From: Parvibaculum sp.
GTDB taxonomy: Bacteria > Pseudomonadota > Alphaproteobacteria > Parvibaculales > Parvibaculaceae
Length of the DNA stretch: 51,810 nucleotides
Reading direction: 5' to 3'
Assembly (NCBI GenBank): GCA_014359855.1
Contig: JACIYQ010000179.1
Span: 1-51,810 of the forward strand
The notes under the pieces were generated by a model that was not told the origin of the DNA, did not search any database, and saw nothing but the letters and a program-made list of their open reading frames with translations. Made by a program: the position numbers and the translations under genes. Shown one piece after another: positions 8,277 through 16,234 of this stretch (position 1 is the first letter of the stretch; every line of letters begins with the position of its first letter).

Positions 8277-10778
8277 TCAGAGATTACGCCGCGCCCGCTC
8301 CATGGCGCGGGCGGCGTCGGCGGCGAGCTGCCCCTGGGCGTAGCGAAAGCTGCCAACATCCGGGGTGGAGATGTTCATCACCACGTTGACCGGTGGACGG
8401 GTTTCGCGTGCGGCGCCGATCGCGGCGAGCTGAGCCCGCGACAGCACCATCTCACCGCGCTGCAGGATCGCGGGCACCTCGTCGGCACGAAGCCCCGCGA
8501 GACCGCCGTCGTGGAAGCGCGGCGCACCCGCAAAGGCGAGTGCCGGGACGAGCCGCTGCTGGGCGGGACCCCCGGCGACGCCGCCTTGATGGAATATGCC
8601 GGCGAACAGCCCGCCTCCGCCGCCGAACAAGCCGCCGAGCAGTCCTCCGTTGCCTCCGCCGAGCGCATTGGCTAGAGGCCCGAGGATCGCGGAACGAACC
8701 GCGATGCGGGTGATGTCGGCGAGGATGCTGTCAGCGAGCGCCTTGAAGTCGATCTTGCCGCCGGTCACGAAGTTGGCGATGGCGTCCTCTGCGCTGCGAA
8801 AGGCGCTGGTGAGAGCGCTTCCTAGCCCCTTGCCCCAATCCATCGCCTCGCCAGCATAGCGAGACAGCTCCTCGCGAACCGCCGCCCAGCCGGTTGCCGC
8901 CTGCGTGGCCGCCGAAGCCGCCGCTTCACCGGCGGCGCGGCTTGCCTCCGCGGCGCGTGCGGCGGAACCGGCCGAGCCTTCGCCATCTCCTGCGGCATCG
9001 CCTCCGGCGCCGCCCCCGGTACCAGCAATGGCTGCGAAGGCTTCATCGAGGCGCTCCGTCGCGCCGGCCGCATTGTCGATCTCGGTGTTCGCGCCCGCCA
9101 TGGCCTCCCGGAGCGCCGCGATTGACGCGAGGGGCGCGCCCGCCAGCTCTCCCAGCGCCGTCGCCGTCTCTCGCGCACTGTCGGCGGCAGCGCGCGCATC
9201 CTCGGCGAAAGCCGACAGACCGAAATCCGGCGTCGCGAAGGTATCGGTCTCGAACGCGGCGGCGAAGGCATCACGCGCGGCGTTGCCAGCCCGGCTCGCG
9301 GCGCCCGCAAACTCGTTCTCGATCCGGCCGAGATCGACGTCCGGCACCAGCTCGATGGCCCGCTCGATGCCGATCGCAGCCAGACCCGCGTTGACGCCTT
9401 CGAGGAGCGCGTTGATGCCGTCGACCGCGCCGTTCAGCATCGACTCCAGCCCGGCTACAGCCAAGTTCGCCGCCTGGATCGTCAGATCGCCGATCGCCCG
9501 AGGCAGGTTGCTCCAGATGACGACCATCGCATCGAAAGCGCCCTGAAACGTCCCGATGGTGCGGTTGCCGAAGGCGACGACGGCTTGCGTAGCGGCCTGC
9601 AGCACGTCGGCGATGCTCGCTTGAATGCCGCTCCAGGCGGCGTCGATGCGCGCTTTCAGGACGCCGGCCAGCAGTCCGATCCTGTCCCAGACCTCGGCTG
9701 CCACGTCACCCAGAAGGCCGAGCGCGGCGCCGAAGCCGCCGGTCGCCTGCACCAGCCGACCGAACTGGTAGATCAGCTCACCCGCCGCCACGATGAGCGC
9801 GCCGATGCCGGTTCGGATCAACGCGCCGCGCAGGAAGACCAGCGCGGTGGCAAGACCGCGAACCGAGGCGGCGGCCACAACCATACCGGCGACCCAGCGC
9901 CCGGCGATGAAGGCGGCGAAGGCAGCAGCGGTCGAGGCGAGCCGACCGATGTTGTCGAACAGGAGCCGAATGCCCTGACCAAGCGGACCGGTCGTGCGCG
10001 AGATCGCCGCCAGCGCGTCGGCGACGGCTTCGAGCGCCGGGGCGGCGGCAACGGCCAGCTGGTTCGACAGCCCGCGCCAGATCAGACCGAGGCGTGAGAT
10101 CGCATCGTTCGTTCGCTCGATCTGATCGGCGTCCTGCTCGGACACGACCACGCCGAAATCGCGAACGTCCTGTGTCGCCTGCCGGAGGGTCGCCGTGTCG
10201 ATCCGGGAGATGGCGATGCTGCCTTCCTCCCCGAACAGCTGCCCGGCGACCGCTGCACGCTCAGCCGCGGGCACGAAGTCTTCAATCGCCTGATTGATAC
10301 GACCGACACGCTCATCCAGCGGCAAGGCCAGCAAGGCCGAGGCCGAAAGCCCGAGCCGTTCGAGCGCCGCGACGGCAGGACCGGTCCCGGCGGCCGCCTG
10401 GCTGAGGCGGCGGGTGAGGTCCTTGGTCGCCTGCTCGATGCCGGACATCGACACGCCGGCCAATTCGCCGGCTCGTTCGAGAACCTGAATGCTCTCGACG
10501 GTGGTCCCGAGCGATTGGGCGAGCTTGGCCTGCGCATCGACGACCTGAAGACCGGAGCGGATCATGGCCGCAGCGCCCGCGGCGAAGGCAGTCGCCGCGG
10601 CGGCGGCTGCGATCTGCACGCGCCGATAAAAGGCCGCGACACGGCCATTGGCGGCGTCCATCTCCCGCGACAGCCGACGGAAGCCTTGCTCCCCTGCGTC
10701 GCCGATGCCTTGCAACTCAGCGCGGACTTCACGCCCCCCGACCACGGCAAGGCGAACGGAGACGCGTTTCTCAGCCAT
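8277..10778 (-). CDS. Phage tail tape measure protein
   Basis: This 833-residue protein begins with the lambda-H/TMP-like segment MAEKRVSVRLAVVGGREVRAELQGIGDAGEQGFRRL and continues as long Ala-rich helices with hydrophobic stretches near residues 280-350 (AAFAAFIAGRWVAGMVVAAA and following). A Gly-rich block (LANALGGGNGGLLGGLFGGGGGLFAGIFHQGG, about residues 700-730) precedes the C-terminus. It sets tail length in siphoviruses; at about 0.15 nm per residue it would specify a tail of about 120 nm (an estimate). The ATG at 10778 overlaps the end of the frameshifted chaperone reading frame by 8 nt, the same coupling as G-T and H in lambda. Confidence 0.9.
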   Translation of the reverse strand: MAEKRVSVRLAVVGGREVRAELQGIGDAGEQGFRRLSREMDAANGRVAAFYRRVQIAAAAAATAFAAGAAAMIRSGLQVVDAQAKLAQSLGTTVESIQVLERAGELAGVSMSGIEQATKDLTRRLSQAAAGTGPAVAALERLGLSASALLALPLDERVGRINQAIEDFVPAAERAAVAGQLFGEEGSIAISRIDTATLRQATQDVRDFGVVVSEQDADQIERTNDAISRLGLIWRGLSNQLAVAAAPALEAVADALAAISRTTGPLGQGIRLLFDNIGRLASTAAAFAAFIAGRWVAGMVVAAASVRGLATALVFLRGALIRTGIGALIVAAGELIYQFGRLVQATGGFGAALGLLGDVAAEVWDRIGLLAGVLKARIDAAWSGIQASIADVLQAATQAVVAFGNRTIGTFQGAFDAMVVIWSNLPRAIGDLTIQAANLAVAGLESMLNGAVDGINALLEGVNAGLAAIGIERAIELVPDVDLGRIENEFAGAASRAGNAARDAFAAAFETDTFATPDFGLSAFAEDARAAADSARETATALGELAGAPLASIAALREAMAGANTEIDNAAGATERLDEAFAAIAGTGGGAGGDAAGDGEGSAGSAARAAEASRAAGEAAASAATQAATGWAAVREELSRYAGEAMDWGKGLGSALTSAFRSAEDAIANFVTGGKIDFKALADSILADITRIAVRSAILGPLANALGGGNGGLLGGLFGGGGGLFAGIFHQGGVAGGPAQQRLVPALAFAGAPRFHDGGLAGLRADEVPAILQRGEMVLSRAQLAAIGAARETRPPVNVVMNISTPDVGSFRYAQGQLAADAARAMERARRNL

Positions 10779-11453
10779 CTTGATCAGTCCTGATTTGCGC
10801 GTTCAGTCCGCGCACCATCATGCCCTCCACCTCGGGCAGCAGTTCCGCGCAGACGAGGGTGTCCAATCCAAGCGCGTGCGCGCAGGCGAGCGCGGCCGTC
10901 ATGTCGAGGCCGAGGATCGCACCGGGGACAGCACGCAGCTGCCCCGTGAGCTTTTTGGCGAGATCCCAGACCTGCCAGCCTTCGATCGTCTGCGGACGAT
11001 TCAGGACGGCGGGGCATTCGCTGCAGGTGCCGCGACAGGATCGGCAATACTGGTCGCCCCCGCTGAAATGCCATTCGGCGAGGGCGCGGAGCCGTTTTTT
11101 TCCGCTTCCAGCAGAAGGCCCTTGGACACGTAGCGGACCTGGAATGCCTCGAAGATCGGCAGGATGTCCAGCAGCGCGTCGATGCCTTCCGGTGTGACGG
11201 GAACCGGATTGCCTTCAGCGTCGCCCACCCCCTCCCATTCCAGCACGACCAGCCGTGCCAGGGCCTTGGCCATGGTGACCGCGATGGTCTCGTTCGACGC
11301 GCCTTCGGGCAAGGCAGCCACCGCCGGATCACTGCGGGCGGCGGCCATGAGCGAGGTGGTCAGGGGAGCGACGCGCACGCGCACGTCATGTCCGAGGTCG
11401 AGCCAGCTCGGCTCGCGCGACAGGTTCAGGCGGATCATGCGTATTGTCCTCAT
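10771..11453 (-). CDS. Tail assembly chaperone, -1 frameshift (G-T type) product
   Basis: This is the extended form of the chaperone at 11001-11453. Ribosomes read codons 1-120, slip by -1 on the heptamer at 11100-11094 and continue in the second frame for 107 codons to a TGA at 10773-10771. The second frame has no start codon near its beginning, has protein-like content (EWHFSGGDQYCRSCRGTCSECP, then TIEGWQVWDLAKKLTGQLRAVPGAILGLDMTAALACAHALGLD), and runs 8 nt into the tape measure start. The CxxCxxxCxxC cluster suggests a metal site. By analogy with lambda gpGT, the long form would bridge the tape measure and tail tube during assembly. The total would be 227 residues. Confidence 0.75.
11001..11453 (-). 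CDS. Tail assembly chaperone, short (G-like) form
   Basis: The zero-frame product has 150 residues. It begins MRTIRMIRLNLSREPSWLDLGHDVRVRVAPLTTSLMAAARSDP and contains the chaperone core GVGDAEGNPVPVTPEGIDALLDILPIFEAFQVRYVSKGLLLEAEKNG, as in tail assembly chaperones of alphaproteobacterial siphoviruses. The last 30 residues (after EKNG) are low-complexity Ala/Pro/Ser, consistent with a tail that exists only because the ribosome did not slip. It lies between the tail tube and tape measure genes, the invariable place for gpG proteins. The protein coats the tape measure protein until the tail tube polymerises and is not expected in the finished virion. Confidence 0.85.
   Translation of the reverse strand: MRTIRMIRLNLSREPSWLDLGHDVRVRVAPLTTSLMAAARSDPAVAALPEGASNETIAVTMAKALARLVVLEWEGVGDAEGNPVPVTPEGIDALLDILPIFEAFQVRYVSKGLLLEAEKNGSAPSPNGISAGATSIADPVAAPAANAPPS
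11094..11100 (-). other. Programmed -1 ribosomal frameshift site
   Basis: The minus strand reads A AAA AAC in the zero frame (GAA AAA AAC at codons 118-120), the classic X XXY YYZ slippery heptamer. The -1 frame after it is open for 107 codons up to the tape measure gene. The GC-rich sequence just downstream could fold as a stimulator, but I did not define a structure. Confidence 0.78.
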
Positions 11454-11489
11454 AAAGGGCGTGGAGGGCCGAAGGCCCGACAGGGATGA

Positions 11490-12761
11490 TCAGACGTAGC
11501 TCGCGACGTCGTTCAGGAGATGCGCGCGCAGCATGGTGCCTTCGACATCGTCGAAGGCGGCGCGCCAGTCGAAGCTCGCCTCGACCCCGCCGGGGCCGGA
11601 GACGGCGTATTTCGGTTTGGGCAGAAAGACCCGCGGCAGCTCGAAGCGGAGCGCATAGCCTTCCGGGAAGGTGAACCCGTATTCGAGTCCGACAGGATCG
11701 CCATTGGCGGCCTCGGCCACGAGCGTCGCGCCATCGAAGCGTACCGACATCGATCCTTCAGCCGAGGCGAAAGTGGGATCGGCCGCCTCGATTTTGCCGT
11801 CCTCGCGAATGACCCGGACGCGTTCGAGATTGTTGGAGAAGGTCAGACTGCCGCCAGTGACGCCGGCGAGCGCCGCACCGTCGCGTCGGATGAAGCCGCG
11901 CCCCTGGCTGAAGCGCCGGAGCGCGTAGGCCGTCGGATTGGCGTCGACCGTCGCAGAGAAGCGTTCCTCGCCTTGGGCCACGAGCTGGAGGCGGGCATTT
12001 GCCGGTCCCTCCTGGCCCATCTCGAAGTTCAGGCTCTCCATCACCGTGCCGAGGTGACGGAAGAACACCGGCGTCGTGAGCTTCGGATGGCCGACTTCGA
12101 TCGTGTAGCTCGGGATGTCGTCAGCGCCGCTCTCCCAGACATGGGCATAGCCGCCGCCGGTCAGGGTCGCCGCCGAAGCTGCCGCGGCAGAGGCGGAGAT
12201 CGTGAAGGCGTTCCCGGCCGGCCCGACGACATCGAATGCGATGACGAGGGTCTGCGTGCTCGTCGGCCGCGAATACGTGCATTTGGCGATTTCGGGATCG
12301 GCCGATGCGTTGAGGTCGCTGACCAGCTGATCGACGGTCTGCGTGACCGTTCCCTGGATCTGCGTCTCCTCTGCGCCGGCAGTACCGGAGACGAACGTCC
12401 AGACCGTACCGTTCAAGGTGATCGTGTCGCCCGCCGTGGGATTGACGGCGAAGACGATCGAGCCGCTGGCGCTCGTGGGCGTGGTCACCGGGTCTCCGAA
12501 AAGGCCCGTCAGCCAGAAGCCCGTTCCACGCAGGTCGAGCGGGATGTCCAACTGGCCCTCGTCGGTGATGAGGCCGCGATAGGGATCCTGCGCATTGCGC
12601 CCGCGTCCGAGCAGCGGGTCGTCCCCGAGCGGCTGGGCCGAGGAGAGATCGGTCGATTTGAAATCGAGGCTCTGATAGCCGGTGAGCGGCGCGACCCCGT
12701 AGCTTGCCTCCCGGCACGCCTTGAGGGTGGCGTCCGCGCCATATGCGCGCGCCTTGGGCAT
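11490..12761 (-). CDS. Major tail tube protein
   Basis: The 423-residue protein begins MPKARAYGADATLKACREASYGVAPLTGYQSLDFKSTDLS and contains the phrase PLGDDPLLGRGRNAQDPYRGLITDEGQLDIPLDLRGTGFWL, characteristic of tail tube proteins in siphoviruses of this group. An Ig-like or DNA-mimic insertion occurs around residues 90-190 (TAGDTITLNGTVWTFVSGTAGAEETQIQG), which lengthens the protein beyond the usual 300 or so residues. The C-terminus (LRFELPRVFLPKPKYAVSGPGGVEASFDWRAAFDD) is typical beta-strand tube material. It sits between the tail terminator and chaperone genes. The subunits would stack as hexamer rings to build the tail tube. Confidence 0.85.
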   Translation of the reverse strand: MPKARAYGADATLKACREASYGVAPLTGYQSLDFKSTDLSSAQPLGDDPLLGRGRNAQDPYRGLITDEGQLDIPLDLRGTGFWLTGLFGDPVTTPTSASGSIVFAVNPTAGDTITLNGTVWTFVSGTAGAEETQIQGTVTQTVDQLVSDLNASADPEIAKCTYSRPTSTQTLVIAFDVVGPAGNAFTISASAAAASAATLTGGGYAHVWESGADDIPSYTIEVGHPKLTTPVFFRHLGTVMESLNFEMGQEGPANARLQLVAQGEERFSATVDANPTAYALRRFSQGRGFIRRDGAALAGVTGGSLTFSNNLERVRVIREDGKIEAADPTFASAEGSMSVRFDGATLVAEAANGDPVGLEYGFTFPEGYALRFELPRVFLPKPKYAVSGPGGVEASFDWRAAFDDVEGTMLRAHLLNDVASYV

Positions 12762-12800
12762 GGTTGACTCCCGTCTTGTCGTGATTGGGTCGTGGTTGGG

Positions 12801-13235
12801 TCAGGCGGTGAGCGGATCGCTCACCAGGTATTCGATCGTGACGATGATCCGGGCGGTCAGCATCGGCGGCGCTCCTTCGAGAGCGAGCGCACCCGTTTCC
12901 GGGGCTGACGGCGTCAGGTTCTCGGCGAGGCCGCCGAGCGTCTCATCGACACGCAGGGCGGCCCCGATCGCACCAAGCAGCTGATCGAGCGCCGTTTCGC
13001 CGCCGCCGCTGGGATCTCGCGGCACATAGACTTCCAGCTCGACCCGGTGCGCGTAGAACTCGGTGCGGGGATTGAGGGTGATGTCGGGTTCGCCGGGTTC
13101 GCCATCGCGCAGGATGACGAGACCGGCGGTGGGCACCTTCTCGGGAAGGACCTCATTTCGACGCACGTTCGCGTCCAACGCGTTGTCGAGCGTCTGGAAG
13201 AGAGCTCCGAGAATGGCTTCACGACGGCTGGACAC
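12801..13235 (-). CDS. Tail terminator (gpU-like) protein
   Basis: The 144-residue protein (MSSRREAILGALFQTLDNAL at the start, TARIIVTIEYLVSDPLTA at the end) has the size, position and alternating alpha/beta pattern of siphovirus tail terminators, which cap the tail tube and join it to the head. Homologues in databases are sometimes misnamed acyl-CoA transferase. It lies directly before the tail tube gene, as in lambda-like late operons. A 94-nt gap with no open reading frame separates it from the preceding tail-completion gene. Confidence 0.72.
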   Translation of the reverse strand: MSSRREAILGALFQTLDNALDANVRRNEVLPEKVPTAGLVILRDGEPGEPDITLNPRTEFYAHRVELEVYVPRDPSGGGETALDQLLGAIGAALRVDETLGGLAENLTPSAPETGALALEGAPPMLTARIIVTIEYLVSDPLTA

Positions 13236-13329
13236 TGGTTTTCCTCAGGCTTGCGGGCAATGCAGGTGATCGCTCCGCACGCGGTGCGGCGCGCACATGC
13301 ACCGGGATGCGAAGAAGGCGACGGCGGGG

Positions 13330-13977
13330 CTACCGCCCATCGACCCAGTTGCGGACGACCAGGCCGGGCAGCCGCTCCTGCCAGGTGTTCGCTGCGGAGG
13401 CGACGTCGAGCCGCTTCCTGAATGTCACCTGCGGCACCAGAATGAAGATCGGCACGGTCACCAAGCCGCGCCCGCTCCGCACAGCGGCGGCACTGGCCCT
13501 GGCGTATCCGCCGCGCTTGCCCGTCCGTGCCCGCATGTTGTCGGCGACGAGCAGAGACGCAGCGTTGCGCCGGTAGACGAAGCGCAGCCGCTGCCCGGTC
13601 CGCCGTTCCCATCCGCCGGGCGTAATCTTGCGGCCACCGTCGCCAAAGCGTCCGGCGGCAGAGGTCGGGATGGCCAGGAAGAAGCCCTTGGTCGACCGGA
13701 TGGTGGCGCCGTCTTCGTAAATGCGAATGATGCCCGGCGCCTTCGACCAGACGAGCCCCGCCGCCCGGATGCTGTTCTGGCCCTTGGGGAAGGTCTCGGA
13801 CCGCCAGGTGCGCGCCAGCCGAGGGCCGAGCCCCGCATTGGTGATCTGCGTTCTGAGATCGGCCTTGAGTCCCTCCGCCGCCTCACCGACACCGGCCGTG
13901 ACAGCCTTTTCGGCCGCCTTGACCTCCTCGGCCATGATGCGACCGAGGTCACCGACGATGGTCGCGGACAGCCTCAT
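13330..13977 (-). CDS. Head-tail / tail completion protein (HK97 gp10- or DUF6441-like)
   Basis: I start this 215-residue protein at the ATG at 13977, which overlaps the preceding stop as ATGA; the longer frame upstream is only a shadow of the capsid-side genes. The sequence (MRLSATIVGDLGRIMAEEVKAAEKAVTAGVGEAAEGLKADLRTQ, then WSKAPGIIRIYEDGATIRSTKGFFLAIPT) resembles DUF6441 proteins and, in size and place, HK97 gp10-like tail completion proteins. Such proteins cap the tail side of the head-tail joint. The DUF assignment is from memory of the sequence pattern and the function from gene order. Confidence 0.68.
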   Translation of the reverse strand: MRLSATIVGDLGRIMAEEVKAAEKAVTAGVGEAAEGLKADLRTQITNAGLGPRLARTWRSETFPKGQNSIRAAGLVWSKAPGIIRIYEDGATIRSTKGFFLAIPTSAAGRFGDGGRKITPGGWERRTGQRLRFVYRRNAASLLVADNMRARTGKRGGYARASAAAVRSGRGLVTVPIFILVPQVTFRKRLDVASAANTWQERLPGLVVRNWVDGR

Positions 13978-14288
13978 ACCGGTCTCAACTCCACAGTCCA
14001 GACAAGGCGTTCGCTGTCGCGCACGGGCTCTCCCTGGATTACGTAGTCGGCGCCGTCGATTTCGAAGGCATCGGATTCCGCCAGGTTCGGGGCGTCGCGC
14101 GTTCGCACATCGCCAATGACGCTTTCGCTCCAGATGCGCGTCTCGCCGAAGCTCTCGACACGATCCGGCTGGCGCAAGACAATCCGGACCGTCACCGGCG
14201 CACCCGTGCCGCCCGCCCGCCAGAAGGCATCCCGCGCGAGATTTGGATCGGCGAAGAGGTCGTCGATCGCCGCGGCAAAGATGCTCAT
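13974..14288 (-). CDS. Head-tail joining (stopper-like) protein
   Basis: The 104-residue beta-rich protein (MSIFAAAIDDLFADPNLARDAFWRAGGTGAPVTVRIVLRQPDRVESFGETRI) matches the small head-tail adaptors or stoppers encoded just after the capsid gene in siphoviruses (lambda FII-like place). It ends with DYVIQGEPVRDSERLVWTVELRPV, a pattern shared by that group. It begins 2 nt after the capsid gene stop and overlaps the next gene by 4 nt, so the three are tightly coupled. Confidence 0.75.
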   Translation of the reverse strand: MSIFAAAIDDLFADPNLARDAFWRAGGTGAPVTVRIVLRQPDRVESFGETRIWSESVIGDVRTRDAPNLAESDAFEIDGADYVIQGEPVRDSERLVWTVELRPV

Positions 14289-14290
14289 GC

Positions 14291-15313
14291 TCAGTTGCTG
14301 GAGAAGATGCGCACGGCGAGACGCGGACGCTTGTTGATCGGCAGGATCGAGGCCTCGGTCTTGACCTCAATGGCGCTGCCGTCGGGTCGAGCGATCTGCC
14401 GCGCGTAGATCGGAAGGCCGACCGTGTTGACCGTCTCGATCAGGTTGGCCGGGGCGCCGTGGGTGACGAAGGTGTCGAGCGTGCCGAGCGGGAACGCGAT
14501 GCCCTCGCCAGAGGGGATCAGCGTTTCCGTTGCGCCGGTCGAGAGCGTGACGGTGGCGTTGTACTCCTCGAACAGGATGCCGGCGAAGGGGAAGCGCCGG
14601 CGGGTGTCCTCGCGCAGCGGCTGCGCCCCGGTCGAGGAATAGTACTTGTAGGCCTCCTCCACCTTGGCGTGGCCGATCAGCTTGTCGAAGAACTCGGGGC
14701 TCACCATCGCCAGCACACCGGTCATGGTCTCCCCCTTGAGCTCGGTCTCGACCTTGCGCAGAACGTCGCGCACCTTGCCCTGGACCTGGGTGCCGGCGGT
14801 GCCGAGCACGAAGTCGGTTTCGAGCTGCGCCAGCCCGAACTCGGTGAAGTAGTTGTAGAGCGTGGTGCCGGCGCCGTCCTTGACGATGCCGCGCAGCGCG
14901 TTGACCTCCATGTACTCGCGCGTCTGGGCGTGCTTGACCCGCATGCGGGTGAGCTTGCGCTCCATGACGGTGGCGAGCGGGTCGGCAGCATCGGCCACGC
15001 CGAAGCCGCGCACGCCCTGGATGTCCTGGGGCGTGATCACGTCGTCGTGGGGAATCCACGGCACCGTGAAGGAGCGCATCGAGCGCGTGTCGCGATTGGC
15101 GACGGTGGCGGGGCCGCCGAGCGGCACGGTGGGCAAGAGGTTGAGCACGCCTTCCGCCTGCTCGATGACGACGGAGCGCTGTGTGACGCCCTCGAAGCGG
15201 AACAGGCCCATCTGCCCGAGCCGCGTATAGATATTGGGCAGGATGTTGATGGCCTGGGTCATCTCGGCGAGCGAGTAGCCGCCCGCGTCGAACGGGTTGA
15301 TCATGGCGACCAT
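14291..15313 (-). CDS. Major capsid protein, lambda gpE family
   Basis: The 340-residue protein starts NPFDAGGYSLAEMTQAINILPNIYTRLGQMGLFRFEGVTQRSVVIEQ and continues with WIPHDDVITPQDIQGVRGFG, both typical of the Phage_cap_E family. The C-terminus (GLPIYARQIARPDGSAIEVKTEASILPINKRPRLAVRIF) is equally diagnostic. Length equals that of lambda gpE (341 residues). An AAGGAG ribosome-binding site lies about 10 nt before the ATG at 15313; a second ATG three codons later (15304) is possible. It forms the icosahedral shell and is decorated by the product of the upstream gene. Confidence 0.95.
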   Translation of the reverse strand: MVAMINPFDAGGYSLAEMTQAINILPNIYTRLGQMGLFRFEGVTQRSVVIEQAEGVLNLLPTVPLGGPATVANRDTRSMRSFTVPWIPHDDVITPQDIQGVRGFGVADAADPLATVMERKLTRMRVKHAQTREYMEVNALRGIVKDGAGTTLYNYFTEFGLAQLETDFVLGTAGTQVQGKVRDVLRKVETELKGETMTGVLAMVSPEFFDKLIGHAKVEEAYKYYSSTGAQPLREDTRRRFPFAGILFEEYNATVTLSTGATETLIPSGEGIAFPLGTLDTFVTHGAPANLIETVNTVGLPIYARQIARPDGSAIEVKTEASILPINKRPRLAVRIFSSN

Positions 15314-15407
15314 GATGTCGGGTCTCCTTGGGATGGAACGGGCATGAAAAAGGCCACGAAGGCGGACGCCTCGGAGCCGGTGACGGATTGGATCTGACGA
15401 GCGCGGA

Positions 15408-15797
15408 TCAGGCGGTGTCGCGCGGCACGATGCCGGCAGAGCTCAACTCGGCGTGCTTGACGGCCGTCTTGGCCGCGTCATCGACGGAGGCGTCGAAGAC
15501 GAGCGCCGCCTTGGAGACGATCGCCGGACCGCGGGCAACCACGAGGCCGGTCCTGTCGCCGGCCGTCGCGTCGACCGCCTCGATCAGGACGGCCGTTGCG
15601 ACCTCTGCACCCTCATCTCCGACGACCTCGGCGTCCGGCGACAGGCGGTACTTGCCCGAGGCGGTGATCCGGCCGAGGACGGATCCGAGCGCGTAGTTCG
15701 TGCCAGCCTTGAGGGTCACAGCCTCGCGGCAGTAGCTCGCGTTGAGCTCGTATTTGAGCAGGTCGCCGAGGGTCGGCGACATGGTGAGAACGGTCAT
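15408..15797 (-). CDS. Head decoration protein, lambda gpD-like
   Basis: The 129-residue protein (PTLGDLLKYELNASYCREAVTLKAGTNYALGSVLGRITASGKYRL) belongs to the HDPD/gpD family of capsid decoration proteins. These trimerise on the outside of the expanded shell and stabilise it against packaged DNA. Protease, decoration, capsid is the lambda gene order (C-Nu3-D-E). The length matches the 110-130 residues usual for the family. Confidence 0.9.
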   Translation of the reverse strand: MTVLTMSPTLGDLLKYELNASYCREAVTLKAGTNYALGSVLGRITASGKYRLSPDAEVVGDEGAEVATAVLIEAVDATAGDRTGLVVARGPAIVSKAALVFDASVDDAAKTAVKHAELSSAGIVPRDTA

Positions 15798-15814
15798 GAT
15801 GATCCTCCTTGTCG

Positions 15815-16234
15815 TCAGCTGCGGTTGGCCGAGGCGCGCTCACGCGCACGACGCACAATGGGGCTTTCGCCGCCGTTCGAGGCCGGCGAGCCGGCCGGTG
15901 ACGGCCCCACGGCGACCACAGAGCTCGCCTCGGCGCGTGCCGCGAGGGCATCGAGGATGGAGCTTCGCAGCGCGTGCGGCGCCACCCCTTTCGCCATGGC
16001 GTCGGCGGCGTCGATGGCGACCCCCAGCCGGGCGCCTTGGGCGGCGATGGCGGCGATCTCCGCATATTCGGCGCGCAGCCGCTCGGCCGTTTGATCCGTC
16101 TGCGCCTCCGTCGCCTCCGGCGGCGCGGCGGGCGCCGCTGGTTGCGGCGTTCCGAGAGTTTCCGGATCGGACGCGTTCGTCTCCTCGACAGCCGCGTCTT
16201 CGGCAGCCGGGTTGAGGTCGGATTCTACTGTCAT
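15815..16234 (-). CDS. Nested scaffold protein (Nu3-like) from an internal start
   Basis: Inside the protease gene, and in the same frame, an ATG at 16234 (codon 300) is preceded by the strong ribosome-binding sequence AAGGAG about 10 nt upstream. Translation from it gives a 139-residue acidic, helical protein (MTVESDLNPAAEDAAVEE ... IVRRARERASANRS). This is the arrangement of lambda Nu3, the head scaffold made from within gene C. The protein would fill the prohead and then be removed. The start signal is seen directly; the function is inferred from lambda. Confidence 0.68.
   Translation of the reverse strand: MTVESDLNPAAEDAAVEETNASDPETLGTPQPAAPAAPPEATEAQTDQTAERLRAEYAEIAAIAAQGARLGVAIDAADAMAKGVAPHALRSSILDALAARAEASSVVAVGPSPAGSPASNGGESPIVRRARERASANRS

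Noticed and set aside
10784..11332. 182-codon minus-strand frame across the tail chaperone
   Set aside because: It is in neither the zero frame nor the -1 frame of the chaperone and has an Arg-rich, non-protein-like composition.
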